Source of the DNA: JAEUJZ01 sp964460115
GTDB taxonomy: Bacteria > Myxococcota_A > Polyangia > Palsa-1104 > JAEUJZ01
DNA: 64,000 nt
Assembly (NCBI GenBank): GCA_964460115.1
Contig: CAYWPR010000018.1
Coordinates: forward strand, 1-64,000
Reading direction: 5' to 3'
Both the position numbers and the translations under genes were made by a program. The notes beneath the pieces were generated by a model that ran no database searches, had not been told where the DNA came from, and saw only the letters and a program-made list of their open reading frames with translations. Shown piece by piece: positions 44,364 through 52,088 of this stretch (position 1 is its first letter; each line of letters opens with the position of its first letter).

Positions 44364-45338
44364 CTACTTTGCTGGCAGAATTTCGCGCAGCTTTTCTTGG
44401 GCGCGTTCAATGTCGCCTTCGTATTTGAGGACGACATTGAGGGTTGCGGCGCAAAGCTCGCGATCGAGCGTCTCGACGTTGAGGACAAGGAGCGCCCGCA
44501 CCCATTCCAAAGTTTCAGAAACACTGGGACGCTTTTTCAGATCCAGTTGCCGCAGCGCCTGCACCACCCGCACCACTTCCGCGCTCAACTGCGCCGATGC
44601 CCCTGGCAGCCGGGCCGAGACGATCGCCAATTCGCGCGCGGCATCGGGAAATCCCACATTCAAATACAAACAGCGACGCTTGAGCGCATCGGTCATTTCG
44701 CGGGCATTGTTCGAAGTCAGCAAAACCAGCGGAATGTGCCGGGCCCGTAGCGTGCCCAGTTCCGGAATGGAAACCTGAAAATCGGACAAAATTTCCAGAA
44801 GAAAGGCCTCAAACTCGGCTTCCGCGCGATCCACTTCGTCGATCAGCAGCACCACCCGCCGTTCACTGCGCAGGGCCCGCAAAAGCGGTCGCGCCAGCAG
44901 AAATTGTTCGGAAAAAAATGCATCTTCCTGATTGGCGATGCGCGCCACTGCCTCGCGCAGCGTCGTCGTGCCGAGCAAAAGCTCGCCGATTTTGTCGCGC
45001 AAAATCTGTGTGTATAAAAGCTGCTTGGGGTAGGCCCATTCATACAGAGCCTTGGCTTCATCCAGGCCTTCGTAACATTGTAGACGAATGAGCTCGGTGT
45101 TCTGCACCGTCGCCAGTACTTTGGCGAGCTCGGTCTTGCCGCAACCCGCCGGGCCTTCTACAAGCAAGGGTTTATTCATTCGGTCGCACAGATAGACCGC
45201 CGTCGCGATGCGCGGGTCGGTGATGTACCCTTGCGCGACGAAACGTTTGGCCACATCCTCGACGCTGGTAAAATTTACCGGCAAGTTTCCCGGCGCCGAT
45301 TCCAGTCCCCGTTCTTGATGCTGCATGGCCTCGAGCAT
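44364..45338 (-). CDS. MoxR-type AAA+ ATPase
   Basis: This is a 324-residue ATPase (342 if TTG 45392 is used; ATG 45338 preferred). It has Walker A GPAGCGKTELAK, Walker B VVLLIDEVDRAEAEFE and the MoxR sensor region LVLLTSNNAREMTDALKRRCLYL. MoxR ATPases are thought to act as chaperones that load metal cofactors or assemble complexes with VWA-domain proteins. The expected VWA partner is not in the window. SVEDVAKRFVAQGYI is the typical N-terminal segment of the family. It is divergent from the DUF1287 gene by ~80 bases. Confidence 0.92.
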   Translation of the reverse strand: MLEAMQHQERGLESAPGNLPVNFTSVEDVAKRFVAQGYITDPRIATAVYLCDRMNKPLLVEGPAGCGKTELAKVLATVQNTELIRLQCYEGLDEAKALYEWAYPKQLLYTQILRDKIGELLLGTTTLREAVARIANQEDAFFSEQFLLARPLLRALRSERRVVLLIDEVDRAEAEFEAFLLEILSDFQVSIPELGTLRARHIPLVLLTSNNAREMTDALKRRCLYLNVGFPDAARELAIVSARLPGASAQLSAEVVRVVQALRQLDLKKRPSVSETLEWVRALLVLNVETLDRELCAATLNVVLKYEGDIERAQEKLREILPAK

Positions 45339-45418
45339 GGCATAGGAGGCGTTAGGCCGTTTGGGGAATTTCTGAAAGTCTTCAGATCGCAAAAAGAGCT
45401 TCTGCGTTTTCGTAGTTC

Positions 45419-46330
45419 ATGTTGCATGGGATTTTGACTTTGGCCGTGACTTTGGGCGCCCTGGATCAGGGCATCTTTTCCGAATTGGGCCCGGGGGCAA
45501 GCATCACCGCGCCGAGCTGGGCGGTGTCGCAAGGGCCGCTGCGGCTGCGACTGGATGCGCGGCACAAAATTCTGACTTTGTATCAAGGCGAGATGGCGCT
45601 AAGCGCCTACGCCTTTCACTCGGCGCCACCTTCGGAAATGGGACCGGGAGCGCCAAGCGACGTTTTCGCATTGCTGCCGCTGCTTGAAAAAAGCGATGCC
45701 GCGGATCTGGAGCAGCGGCTAAAGTCTGCAAGCGGGCCGCCCGCCCCCCTTTTGCTCGGCGCACCGCCTGCCATCGAAGATCAAGATGGCGATGGCCTGG
45801 TCAATACGCTGGATGTGCTTTTGGGCGCTAAGAAATTGTGCATCAACAAAGCGTCCTACGCCGCCAACTATCGGGTGCTAAAATATCCGGGCGGCGACGT
45901 GCCGCGCACCGAAGGGGTGTGTACCGACACGCTGGTGCGGGCGCTGCGCAATGCCGGATGGGATGTACAGCGCGGAGTTCATGAGGACGCGCTGAAAAAA
46001 CCCCGTCTTTATCCCCTAGAAGGCAAAGCGCCCGATGCCAACATCGATCATCGGCGCATTCGAATGCTTTTGCCGTGGTTTCGGCAAAATTTTATCGAGG
46101 TAAAAAAGGACGCAGCCTATCTGCCGGGCGATATCGTTCTGCTCGATACGTTTCCGAATAAAGCCGGAGCGGATCATGCCGGCATCGTCTCGGATCGATT
46201 GGGACGCTCAGGACTGCCGCTTGTTATCAACAATTGGACGGACGGCTATGTCGAGCAAGAGATGGACCTGCTAGCGCTTGTGCCGGTGATGTATCGCTTT
46301 CGCGTGCCGATGCGCCAAGTGAACCATTGA
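45419..46330 (+). CDS. DUF1287 family protein with EF-hand-like loop
   Basis: This is a 303-residue protein. An N-terminal hydrophobic segment (MLHGILTLAVTLGAL) may be a signal peptide. The region 38-65 (LRLRLDARHKILTLY) is strand-rich and resembles the start of YkuD-type domains. Residues 121-132 (DQDGDGLVNTLD) form an EF-hand/dockerin-like Ca2+ loop. The DUF1287 core (140-300) has Cys168 in GVCTDTLVRALRNAG, VHEDALKKPR, NIDHRR and ADHAGIVSDR with His253, an NlpC/P60-like Cys-His arrangement, so a peptidoglycan-linked hydrolase or amidase is plausible but unproven. It is divergent from MoxR. Confidence 0.85.
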   Translation: MLHGILTLAVTLGALDQGIFSELGPGASITAPSWAVSQGPLRLRLDARHKILTLYQGEMALSAYAFHSAPPSEMGPGAPSDVFALLPLLEKSDAADLEQRLKSASGPPAPLLLGAPPAIEDQDGDGLVNTLDVLLGAKKLCINKASYAANYRVLKYPGGDVPRTEGVCTDTLVRALRNAGWDVQRGVHEDALKKPRLYPLEGKAPDANIDHRRIRMLLPWFRQNFIEVKKDAAYLPGDIVLLDTFPNKAGADHAGIVSDRLGRSGLPLVINNWTDGYVEQEMDLLALVPVMYRFRVPMRQVNH

Positions 46331-46342
46331 TTGCAGCGGTTT

Positions 46343-47008
46343 CTACTTTTTCGGAGAGGCCTGCTGCGCCGACTGAATCATCGACATCACCGAGGTTTGC
46401 TCCAAGCCATTTTTGACCTCGAGCGGATACACACTCGTGCCGACGCGGCAAAACACCACATGCCGCTCGCGCTTGTAAAGCGCCGCGCCTATCAAAAGCG
46501 CCACCGCACCGCCCAGCAAGCAAAAGATGCCGACGACAACGTCTTCGGTAAAGCCGGGCCAGCCAAAACTGACTTCTTTTAACTTGCTTAGTTTCTTGGT
46601 TGCTTTGTCGCGCGTGTTTTCTTTGCGCTCTTTGCCCTCTTCGAAGGGATCATCGTCATTGGAATCGCGGCCTTCGATGCCGTCCTCGGTGGCTTCGCCG
46701 CCTTCGCTCGTCGCCGCCGATTTGCTGGGTGCGCCCGCGTGCATGAGCTCGGGCAACACTTTGACAACCGAGACGATAATAAGCACAGCACCAATGATCG
46801 CCGCGACAATGCCCAACGCCGCGGTGGGCCGCTCGGACATTCGGCCCACGTGTTCGATGTTATTGATAGGAAACTCGGCAATCGGATGCATCCCCTCGGG
46901 TGCGTACTGGACGACCCGCTTGGTGCTAATCACCAGTTTTTGGGGCTCATTGGCGACAAAAGGGGTAGGAAACAGAACCGTCTCCCCCGCTTGCGGTTCA
47001 AAGGGCAT
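46343..47008 (-). CDS. hypothetical membrane protein, PH-like
   Basis: This is a 221-residue protein from ATG 47008; a longer frame to 47131 lacks support. The N-terminal ~50 residues (LFPTPFVANEPQKLVISTKRVV) and C-terminal ~30 residues (HVVFCRVGTSVYPLEV) look like the two halves of a pleckstrin-homology-like strand set. Two hydrophobic helices (about 62-84 and 153-175) flank a highly charged Glu/Asp/Lys loop (about 95-140). The pattern is like bacterial membrane proteins with a split PH-like domain, a guess without search. It converges with DUF1287 by 12 bases. Confidence 0.6.
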   Translation of the reverse strand: MPFEPQAGETVLFPTPFVANEPQKLVISTKRVVQYAPEGMHPIAEFPINNIEHVGRMSERPTAALGIVAAIIGAVLIIVSVVKVLPELMHAGAPSKSAATSEGGEATEDGIEGRDSNDDDPFEEGKERKENTRDKATKKLSKLKEVSFGWPGFTEDVVVGIFCLLGGAVALLIGAALYKRERHVVFCRVGTSVYPLEVKNGLEQTSVMSMIQSAQQASPKK

Positions 47009-47310
47009 GTGGCATTTTACCGCGCCGGGGAAATTTTTGGCAGCATCGCGCCACGCCGCGCGACTACAAATATGTAGGTATATAGGCAGAAGCGTAGGTG
47101 CCGCCAAACGGCCAATTTGCCAGCTTGGCAAAACCCCTATGTCAGCGTTGCCGCCGGGCGGGGCGACGGAGTAAAGTGGTACAGGAAATTTATCGGGCTT
47201 TGTTTTGGCCCTTAGAGCGCGGCCCGCGCAATTGTTTCGATCGCCAAGCAGCAGCCTAGACCTTTAGACATTTGTCATCTTCATAAACAAACGCAGGAGC
47301 TGCGATAGCC
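47009..47310. other. divergent intergenic region before the spike gene
   Basis: The 302 bases between the PH-like membrane gene and the spike gene contain no credible frame. The last ~70 bases before 47311 are AT-rich, followed by AGGAG in the leader of the spike gene. Both promoters should lie here. Confidence 0.4.
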
Positions 47311-48090
47311 ATGGACCAAAAAATTTCAAGAGGCAACCTTCGCATCGGCATCGTTACAAATAACGTTCATCCGAACGGACACTATGAAGTCCGGGTCAAA
47401 TTTCCAACTGAGGACGTCGAGGATGAATCATTCTGGGCTCGAGTTTGTACATTTGGCGCCGGCCCAAATGGCCGCGGAATGTTCGCGCTTCCTGAAGTTG
47501 GCGATGAGGTTTTGGTCGGCTTTCTAGAAGGGCATGATGACTATCCTATTATCATAGCAACGTTGTGGAGCGGCAAAAATTTGCCCTCCTATTCAAATAA
47601 AGAAGGAAAAACGAAAACCGATCGTTTTGCCGGGAAAGCGCTTGGTGATGTAAGAGCAAAAGAAACCGACATACGTGCCTTCAGCAGCCGTGCCAATCAT
47701 GAATTAATTTTCAATGACAATTCCGACAAGCCACAAGTAATTATTCAATCCGGTGGAAAACATCGAATTGTGCTCAATGATGAAGGAAAAGAGCCCAGCA
47801 AAATTGAGATTTGCGATGGAAAAGATGAAAATTATTTATTGATTGATACAAAGAATAAGAAAATTACTCTTGAGAGCAAAAGCGGAGATATTCTGATAAA
47901 AGCCGAAAAAACAGTTACCATTGAAGCGAATACAATCGAGACCAAGAGCAAAACTGATACAAATATTGAGGCAGGAAAAAACTTTAAGCTCAATGCGAAA
48001 TCTAATATAGAATACACTGCAAATATGGAAGTTAAAGGCGAAGCCAAAGCTGTCATGACCCTTAAAGGGGCAAAGATTAACCTGAATTGA
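47311..48090 (+). CDS. orphan phage/T6SS-type spike protein (gp5/VgrG OB-fold and beta-helix)
   Basis: This is a 259-residue protein with no N-terminal gp27-like hub. Residues ~10-95 match the gp5/VgrG OB-fold: RIGIVTNNVHPNGHYEVRVKFP and LPEVGDEVLVGFLEGHDDYPIII (the PEVGDEVLV box is a hallmark). Residues ~160-259 form a triple-stranded beta-helix tip with alternating I/V/T/K repeats (KTVTIEANTIETKSK). Such proteins pierce membranes at the tip of contractile tails. The gene is AT-rich and Lys/Asn-rich compared with its neighbours, indicating foreign origin. No sheath, tube or baseplate gene is in the window. The leader has AGGAG. The 3' end overlaps the FliR-like gene by 14 bases, convergent. 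Confidence 0.85.
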   Translation: MDQKISRGNLRIGIVTNNVHPNGHYEVRVKFPTEDVEDESFWARVCTFGAGPNGRGMFALPEVGDEVLVGFLEGHDDYPIIIATLWSGKNLPSYSNKEGKTKTDRFAGKALGDVRAKETDIRAFSSRANHELIFNDNSDKPQVIIQSGGKHRIVLNDEGKEPSKIEICDGKDENYLLIDTKNKKITLESKSGDILIKAEKTVTIEANTIETKSKTDTNIEAGKNFKLNAKSNIEYTANMEVKGEAKAVMTLKGAKINLN

Positions 48091-48865
48091 TGAAATAAAT
48101 TTGCGGCAGATTTCGAACATAATTTTGCCAAACTGGCAAGATCACGACAATTCCCAGACAAAAGGCCAAAAGGCCACATAAGACTTGAATACCGCGCGGT
48201 ACCTGTTCCAGCTTGCGCAATGCCAAGCCAAAGCCCAGTTGTGCCAAAAGCCGCGCCGCCAGCACTGGCAGTGACAATGCCAGCGATAATGAGAATATTT
48301 GTCCGCAAAAAGCCAACAAGCGGACCGACTGCTCGTTACCCAGCGAAGGCCCCTGCCCAATCGGAGCCACGTCGTAACTTTTGCTGAGCGCCAAAATCAC
48401 CGCTGGCGCGCCACCCAATATAAAAAATAAAGACAGCGCCAAATGACCGCACAACTGGGCAATGGGCTCGTCCTTCATAGGTGGGTCTGTGTTGAAAAAT
48501 AGATCTTGCTCAATCACCTGCCCGGCGGCGCGCAAGATGGTCCACGGCAACCCCGCCAGCAAAAGCAGCAAGATGCCGACTCCAAGTTCGTGCGCAAAAA
48601 GCGGCGCCAACTGCCATAGTCCAAAATTGGGTAACAATTGCCCACGAACCGCTGTCCATTGTGCAGCCGCCTGAGGCAGCAAAATATTGCTCAGAAACGC
48701 GCCGCTGCCGAAAAGCAAAAGCAGCCGGCCCATCCAACCGACAAAGGGCAACCCCAGCAAAAGCGGACCGCTGCGACATAGCGCCAAAGCCGCAGCGATA
48801 AGCCAAGGATTCAGCGCTTTTACGGCCGCTTCCAGGCCCACGCCGTCGACTACGGGCTGCGGCAT
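48077..48865 (-). CDS. type III export apparatus protein FliR/SctT
   Basis: This is a 262-residue polytopic protein with ~6 hydrophobic helices. It is the FliR/SctT subunit of the flagellar/type III secretion export gate, judged from order after FliP- and FliQ-like genes and from KSYDVAPIG, the SYE(L/F)xPLG-like box of the family. The first half has RSGPLLLGLPFVG and the second SLPVLAARLLAQLGFGL, also FliR-like. In the export gate it joins a FliP5-FliQ4-FliR1 helix. The start follows the FliQ stop by 3 bases. The gene ends the operon and overlaps the spike gene by 14 bases on the opposite strand. Confidence 0.85.
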   Translation of the reverse strand: MPQPVVDGVGLEAAVKALNPWLIAAALALCRSGPLLLGLPFVGWMGRLLLLFGSGAFLSNILLPQAAAQWTAVRGQLLPNFGLWQLAPLFAHELGVGILLLLLAGLPWTILRAAGQVIEQDLFFNTDPPMKDEPIAQLCGHLALSLFFILGGAPAVILALSKSYDVAPIGQGPSLGNEQSVRLLAFCGQIFSLSLALSLPVLAARLLAQLGFGLALRKLEQVPRGIQVLCGLLAFCLGIVVILPVWQNYVRNLPQIYFINSG

Positions 48866-48868
48866 GGA

Positions 48869-49138
48869 CTACTGCCCCAGCATCGGCAAAAGCGCCCACA
48901 GGCTGCTCGAAAAATGGCCGATCTCTCTACCCAGCCACGGAGCCAAAAGCAGCAAAGTCGCAAATCCGCCGAAAAGCCGCGCCAAGGCCGGCGCGGCCGG
49001 TTCACTGACCGCCAAGCGGCCTTGCAAAAGCTCGATAAGCCCCCCGCACAAGCCGGCAACAAGCAGCGGAGGCAGCGCCGCGAAAAGACACAAAAGCAGG
49101 CCGCGTTGCAGCAATGCGGCAAAAGCCGCCTCGCTCAT
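48869..49138 (-). CDS. type III export apparatus protein FliQ/SctS
   Basis: This is an 89-residue protein, the size of FliQ. ATG 49138 is preceded by GGAGGGA at 3-9 bases, an ideal site, and overlaps the FliP stop by 4 bases (ATGA). It has two membrane helices: LLLCLFAALPPLLVAGLCGGLIELLQ and LARLFGGFATLLLLAPWL. This matches FliQ (first helix pair with PPLLVA, second ending in LGPW). FliQ is the lateral subunit of the export gate through which flagellar or injectisome substrates leave. Confidence 0.88.
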   Translation of the reverse strand: MSEAAFAALLQRGLLLCLFAALPPLLVAGLCGGLIELLQGRLAVSEPAAPALARLFGGFATLLLLAPWLGREIGHFSSSLWALLPMLGQ

Positions 49139-49791
49139 GTGCTCCCTCCGGACATTGCGCCATATGCGAGCAGCAGGCCGCGTGAAAGCAGATGCCAGCC
49201 ATCGCACATTACAAAGAGCAGCAATTTAAAAGGCAATGCCACTGCACGTGCTGGCAATCCCGGCAACAGCAAGCCAGAAAGCAAACTGGCACATAAGATA
49301 TCAATCAGCAAAAACGGCAATAGCAAGATAAAACCAATCTGAAATGCGATGCGCAGCTCTGACAATACAAACGCAAAAAGCAGCGCATCGAGCGACGTCG
49401 CGGCTGGCGCTGGCGTGGTCGCGGAGTTTGCAGGCCCGTGCAGGCGCTGCACCAGCTCCTGCACGGCGGCTTGCTCACGCTTTTGCGTATGCTGAAGCAA
49501 AAACTCGCGCAGTGGGGCCATGCCAGCCTGCAAACGCACAGCTATCGAGGCTTCGGGCGCTTCACGCAGCATTGCTTTTTGGCAGCGCTCAAAAAGCGGC
49601 GCCATGGCCAGCCCGGACAAAAAAAGCGCCAGCACCGCTGTCAGCGCCGCCGGCGGAATGCCGCCAAGGCCTCGTCGCAGCACCGCCAAAACGACGCTGG
49701 TCTTCACATACGCCAAAAGCAGAACGCCGCCCAAGATCAACATTGGCGCAAAGGGATGTTGCAAAAGCGTCGAGCCAAATGCTTCGCTCAT
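49135..49791 (-). CDS. type III export apparatus protein FliP/SctR
   Basis: This is a 218-residue protein with clear FliP/SctR motifs: KTSVVLAVLRRGLG and PPAALTAVLALFLSG (compare FliP TSFTRIIIVFSLLR), and ELRIAFQIGFILLLPFLLIDI and LPFKLLLFVMCDGWHLL near the C-terminus. FliP forms the core ring of the export gate. It lacks the long N-terminal signal region of many FliPs and starts directly before the first helix, as in SctR. It overlaps FliQ (downstream) and the FliO-like gene (upstream) by 4 bases each. The central ~60-residue periplasmic loop is diverged and carries an unusual TTPAPAATS insert. Confidence 0.93.
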   Translation of the reverse strand: MSEAFGSTLLQHPFAPMLILGGVLLLAYVKTSVVLAVLRRGLGGIPPAALTAVLALFLSGLAMAPLFERCQKAMLREAPEASIAVRLQAGMAPLREFLLQHTQKREQAAVQELVQRLHGPANSATTPAPAATSLDALLFAFVLSELRIAFQIGFILLLPFLLIDILCASLLSGLLLPGLPARAVALPFKLLLFVMCDGWHLLSRGLLLAYGAMSGGST

Positions 49792-50150
49792 GCAGCTAGC
49801 TCCGGCCTGGCTTCGGCCTTGGACGAAATCTTGGTTTCGCTTTTGAGTTCGAGTCCGGCCCCTGACAAGCCCGCAGCGCTATTTGGCGGCACACCTTCGG
49901 ATGCCGGCCAGTCGGCCAAAAGCGACAGACCGCCCGGTGCGCCACCCAGCAGCAACTGACGGTTGCCGGCCTCGACAATGTACAGGATGTGCTGCGGCGA
50001 AAGGTCAATGCGTCCGGCCAGGCGCAGCGGACCAGGCTTTTCCAAAAACGCGCGATGGCGCTGCCAGCGCCACAAAAGCAGGACGCCCGCACATAAAAGC
50101 AGTACGAAGAACGGCCAAAATAGCGTCAGCGACAACCCGGGCTCTGCCAT
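49788..50150 (-). CDS. FliO-like type III export assembly protein
   Basis: This is a 120-residue protein from ATG 50150, chosen for GGAGG ~10 bases upstream; a longer frame to 50225 also exists. One hydrophobic helix (about 9-27) precedes a small soluble domain with LAGRIDLSPQHILYIVEAGN and QLLLGGAPGGLSLL, matching the FliO pattern. FliO is a transient helper for assembling the FliP ring and is normally flagellar, so its presence argues for a flagellar-type rather than an injectisome-type export gate. The C-terminal tail (about 30 residues) is charged and disordered. It is the first gene of a coupled fliO-fliP-fliQ-fliR-like operon. Confidence 0.8.
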   Translation of the reverse strand: MAEPGLSLTLFWPFFVLLLCAGVLLLWRWQRHRAFLEKPGPLRLAGRIDLSPQHILYIVEAGNRQLLLGGAPGGLSLLADWPASEGVPPNSAAGLSGAGLELKSETKISSKAEARPELAA

Positions 50151-50273
50151 TTCCGATACGCCTCCAGCTAGATGAGAAGTTGTCTGCGCCGCGCTGTCAA
50201 TTTTCTGCGATAGTGACGTATACACAAGGCAGCTACTCGACCCATCCGAGAGGAAGACCGCGGAAAAGCGCCC

Positions 50274-51047
50274 ATGGATTTAGAAAAGAAAATGGCCATG
50301 GATGAACCGATTTCGCTGAAAAAACCGCCTGAGCCCATCATTTACTCAAATCCGCAAAGCATGCCTTTGCGCTATCGCGACACGCTTGCGCAAATGATGA
50401 AAAGCCAGGCCTATCGCGAGCTGGCCGCAGCGCGGCTGTTTGGCTATGGCTTGCAGTTTGTTCCCGAAGGCCGCTGGCTCAAATTTATGGTTTGGCACAT
50501 TCGCGAGGAAAGCGAGCACTACTTCGCCGTCTGCGACATGTACCAGCGTTTCACCGGCGAAAGCGTCGAGCCCTGGGTGCTTTTGCGGCTGGCCGAAAAG
50601 CCCATTCCGCTTATTGCAAGCTGGTTTGAGCTGGCCATGGCGCAGTTTCTTTACGATCGAGGCGGCTTTTGGCAGTTGCAAGAGTACGCCGAGTGCAGTT
50701 ATCCCGCTTATCGGCAAGTCATCGAAAAGATCATCAAAGAAGAGCGCGGCCATCAGGAGCTTGGCGAACGCATCGTCATCGAAGCTTGCCAAACGAACGC
50801 CGCACAAGCGGTCAAGCAAACGGTGTTTGAACGCTGGCTGCGCCAAGGGCTATTGTCATTCGGACGCCCATGGAGCGAGGGCAACCGCTACGCCATTGAA
50901 AACGGCCTGAAGAAACGCGACTCGGCGCTGGTGATGCAGGATTTCATTGATGACATCAAGCCGGCGGTACGCGCCTGCGGTTTGCATTTTCCAAGCGCTA
51001 CAGACTTGCACATGGAACTGCCCACCGACCTGAATTGGTCCCTATAA
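50274..51047 (+). CDS. ferritin-like di-iron protein (PaaA/PaaC family)
   Basis: This is a 257-residue protein related to the PaaA/PaaC subunits of phenylacetyl-CoA epoxidase (phenylacetate-catabolism family). The four-helix bundle carries two ExxH motifs that could hold a di-iron centre: IREESEHYFAVC (Glu79, His82) and IKEERGHQELGE (Glu157, His160), with Glu49 and Glu119 as candidates for the other ligands. In PaaA the di-iron centre activates oxygen; PaaC lacks a metal. No paaB, paaD, paaE or other phenylacetate genes are near, so the substrate is unknown and a stand-alone oxygenase is possible. It lies 18 bases upstream of hemH. Confidence 0.8.
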   Translation: MDLEKKMAMDEPISLKKPPEPIIYSNPQSMPLRYRDTLAQMMKSQAYRELAAARLFGYGLQFVPEGRWLKFMVWHIREESEHYFAVCDMYQRFTGESVEPWVLLRLAEKPIPLIASWFELAMAQFLYDRGGFWQLQEYAECSYPAYRQVIEKIIKEERGHQELGERIVIEACQTNAAQAVKQTVFERWLRQGLLSFGRPWSEGNRYAIENGLKKRDSALVMQDFIDDIKPAVRACGLHFPSATDLHMELPTDLNWSL

Positions 51048-51065
51048 CCCTCGCCTGGAAACCTC

Positions 51066-52088
51066 GTGAACGGACTTTTGCTGATAAACCTTGGTACGCC
51101 GCTTTCTCCCACCACCCGCGAGGTACGCCGTTACTTGCGCGAATTTTTAAATGACGCGCGAGTGATTGACATCCCCTGGCTGTGGCGCGCTCTGCTGCTA
51201 AACCTTTTCATTTTGCCGCTGCGTCCGCGGCGCAGCGCCGCCGCTTATCGTCAGGTCTGGACTGAAAAGGGTTCGCCGCTCTTGCACAATTCGCAAGAGC
51301 TTCGCGCCGCCGTGCAAGCCAAGCTTGGAACAAACTGGCGGGTTGCCCTGGGCATGCGCTACGGCCAGCCATCGCTGCGCAGCGCTTTTTCGACGCTGCA
51401 GGGCGTCGATAGGCTGGTGGTTTTGCCGCTGTATCCGCAACATGCCATGAGCAGCTCCGGCTCCTCGCTGGCCGCGGTGTATGACCTTTTGGCGGCGCAA
51501 CCGCTGCCGCTGCCGGTGTCAATCGTCGAGCCATTCTTTGCCGACGCAGGATTTTTGGATGCCTTTGCGACGCGCGGCGCGCCGGTGCTAGAGCAGGAAA
51601 AACCCGATCACGTATTGTTCAGCTTTCACGGCCTGCCGGAACGCCATATGCGCAAAGCGGATCCTACTGGGCGGTACTGTCTTTCGCGCCCCGACTGCAG
51701 CCTGGTCTTGACCGCGGAAAACCGCGGCTGTTATCGCGCCCAATGTTTCGCCACTGCTCAGCAATTGGCCAAGCGGCTGCAGCTTGACGCCGAGCGCTAC
51801 ACCGTTTGCTTTCAGTCGCGGCTCGGACGCACGCCGTGGATACAGCCGCATACCGATCAGGTGATTTTGCAACTCGCCCAAAAGGGTTGCCGGCGCGTGG
51901 TTGTGTTTTGTCCGGCATTTGTCGCCGATTGCCTAGAAACTCTGGAAGAAATCGGCCTGCGCGCCCGGGCCGATTTTCGCAAGGCCGGCGGTCAAGAATT
52001 GACGCTCGTGCCTTCGCTAAACGCAATGCCCGAGTGGGTTGAGACTGTGGCCCGCTTGGCCCAGCAGCAATTGGCCCTACGAAAGTAG
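51066..52088 (+). CDS. hemH: ferrochelatase (with internal four-Cys segment)
   Basis: HemH inserts Fe2+ into protoporphyrin IX, the last step of protoheme synthesis. This 340-residue protein starts at GTG, with LLINLGTP at the N-terminus, VVLPLYPQ, LFSFHGLPERH (catalytic His188) and CPAFVADCLETLEEI near the C-terminus (acidic residues of the metal site). Between residues 205 and 227 lies an insert with Cys205, Cys211, Cys222 and Cys227 (C-x5-C-x10-C-x4-C). Myxococcus-type ferrochelatases are reported to hold a [2Fe-2S] cluster on four internal cysteines, and this arrangement fits. The 3' end overlaps the RluA-like gene by 12 bases. Confidence 0.96.
   Translation: MNGLLLINLGTPLSPTTREVRRYLREFLNDARVIDIPWLWRALLLNLFILPLRPRRSAAAYRQVWTEKGSPLLHNSQELRAAVQAKLGTNWRVALGMRYGQPSLRSAFSTLQGVDRLVVLPLYPQHAMSSSGSSLAAVYDLLAAQPLPLPVSIVEPFFADAGFLDAFATRGAPVLEQEKPDHVLFSFHGLPERHMRKADPTGRYCLSRPDCSLVLTAENRGCYRAQCFATAQQLAKRLQLDAERYTVCFQSRLGRTPWIQPHTDQVILQLAQKGCRRVVVFCPAFVADCLETLEEIGLRARADFRKAGGQELTLVPSLNAMPEWVETVARLAQQQLALRK

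Noticed and set aside
47311..48090. full VgrG or T6SS gene
   Set aside because: The gp27-like hub domain is absent, and no Hcp, tube, sheath or baseplate gene is present, so a complete T6SS is not supported.
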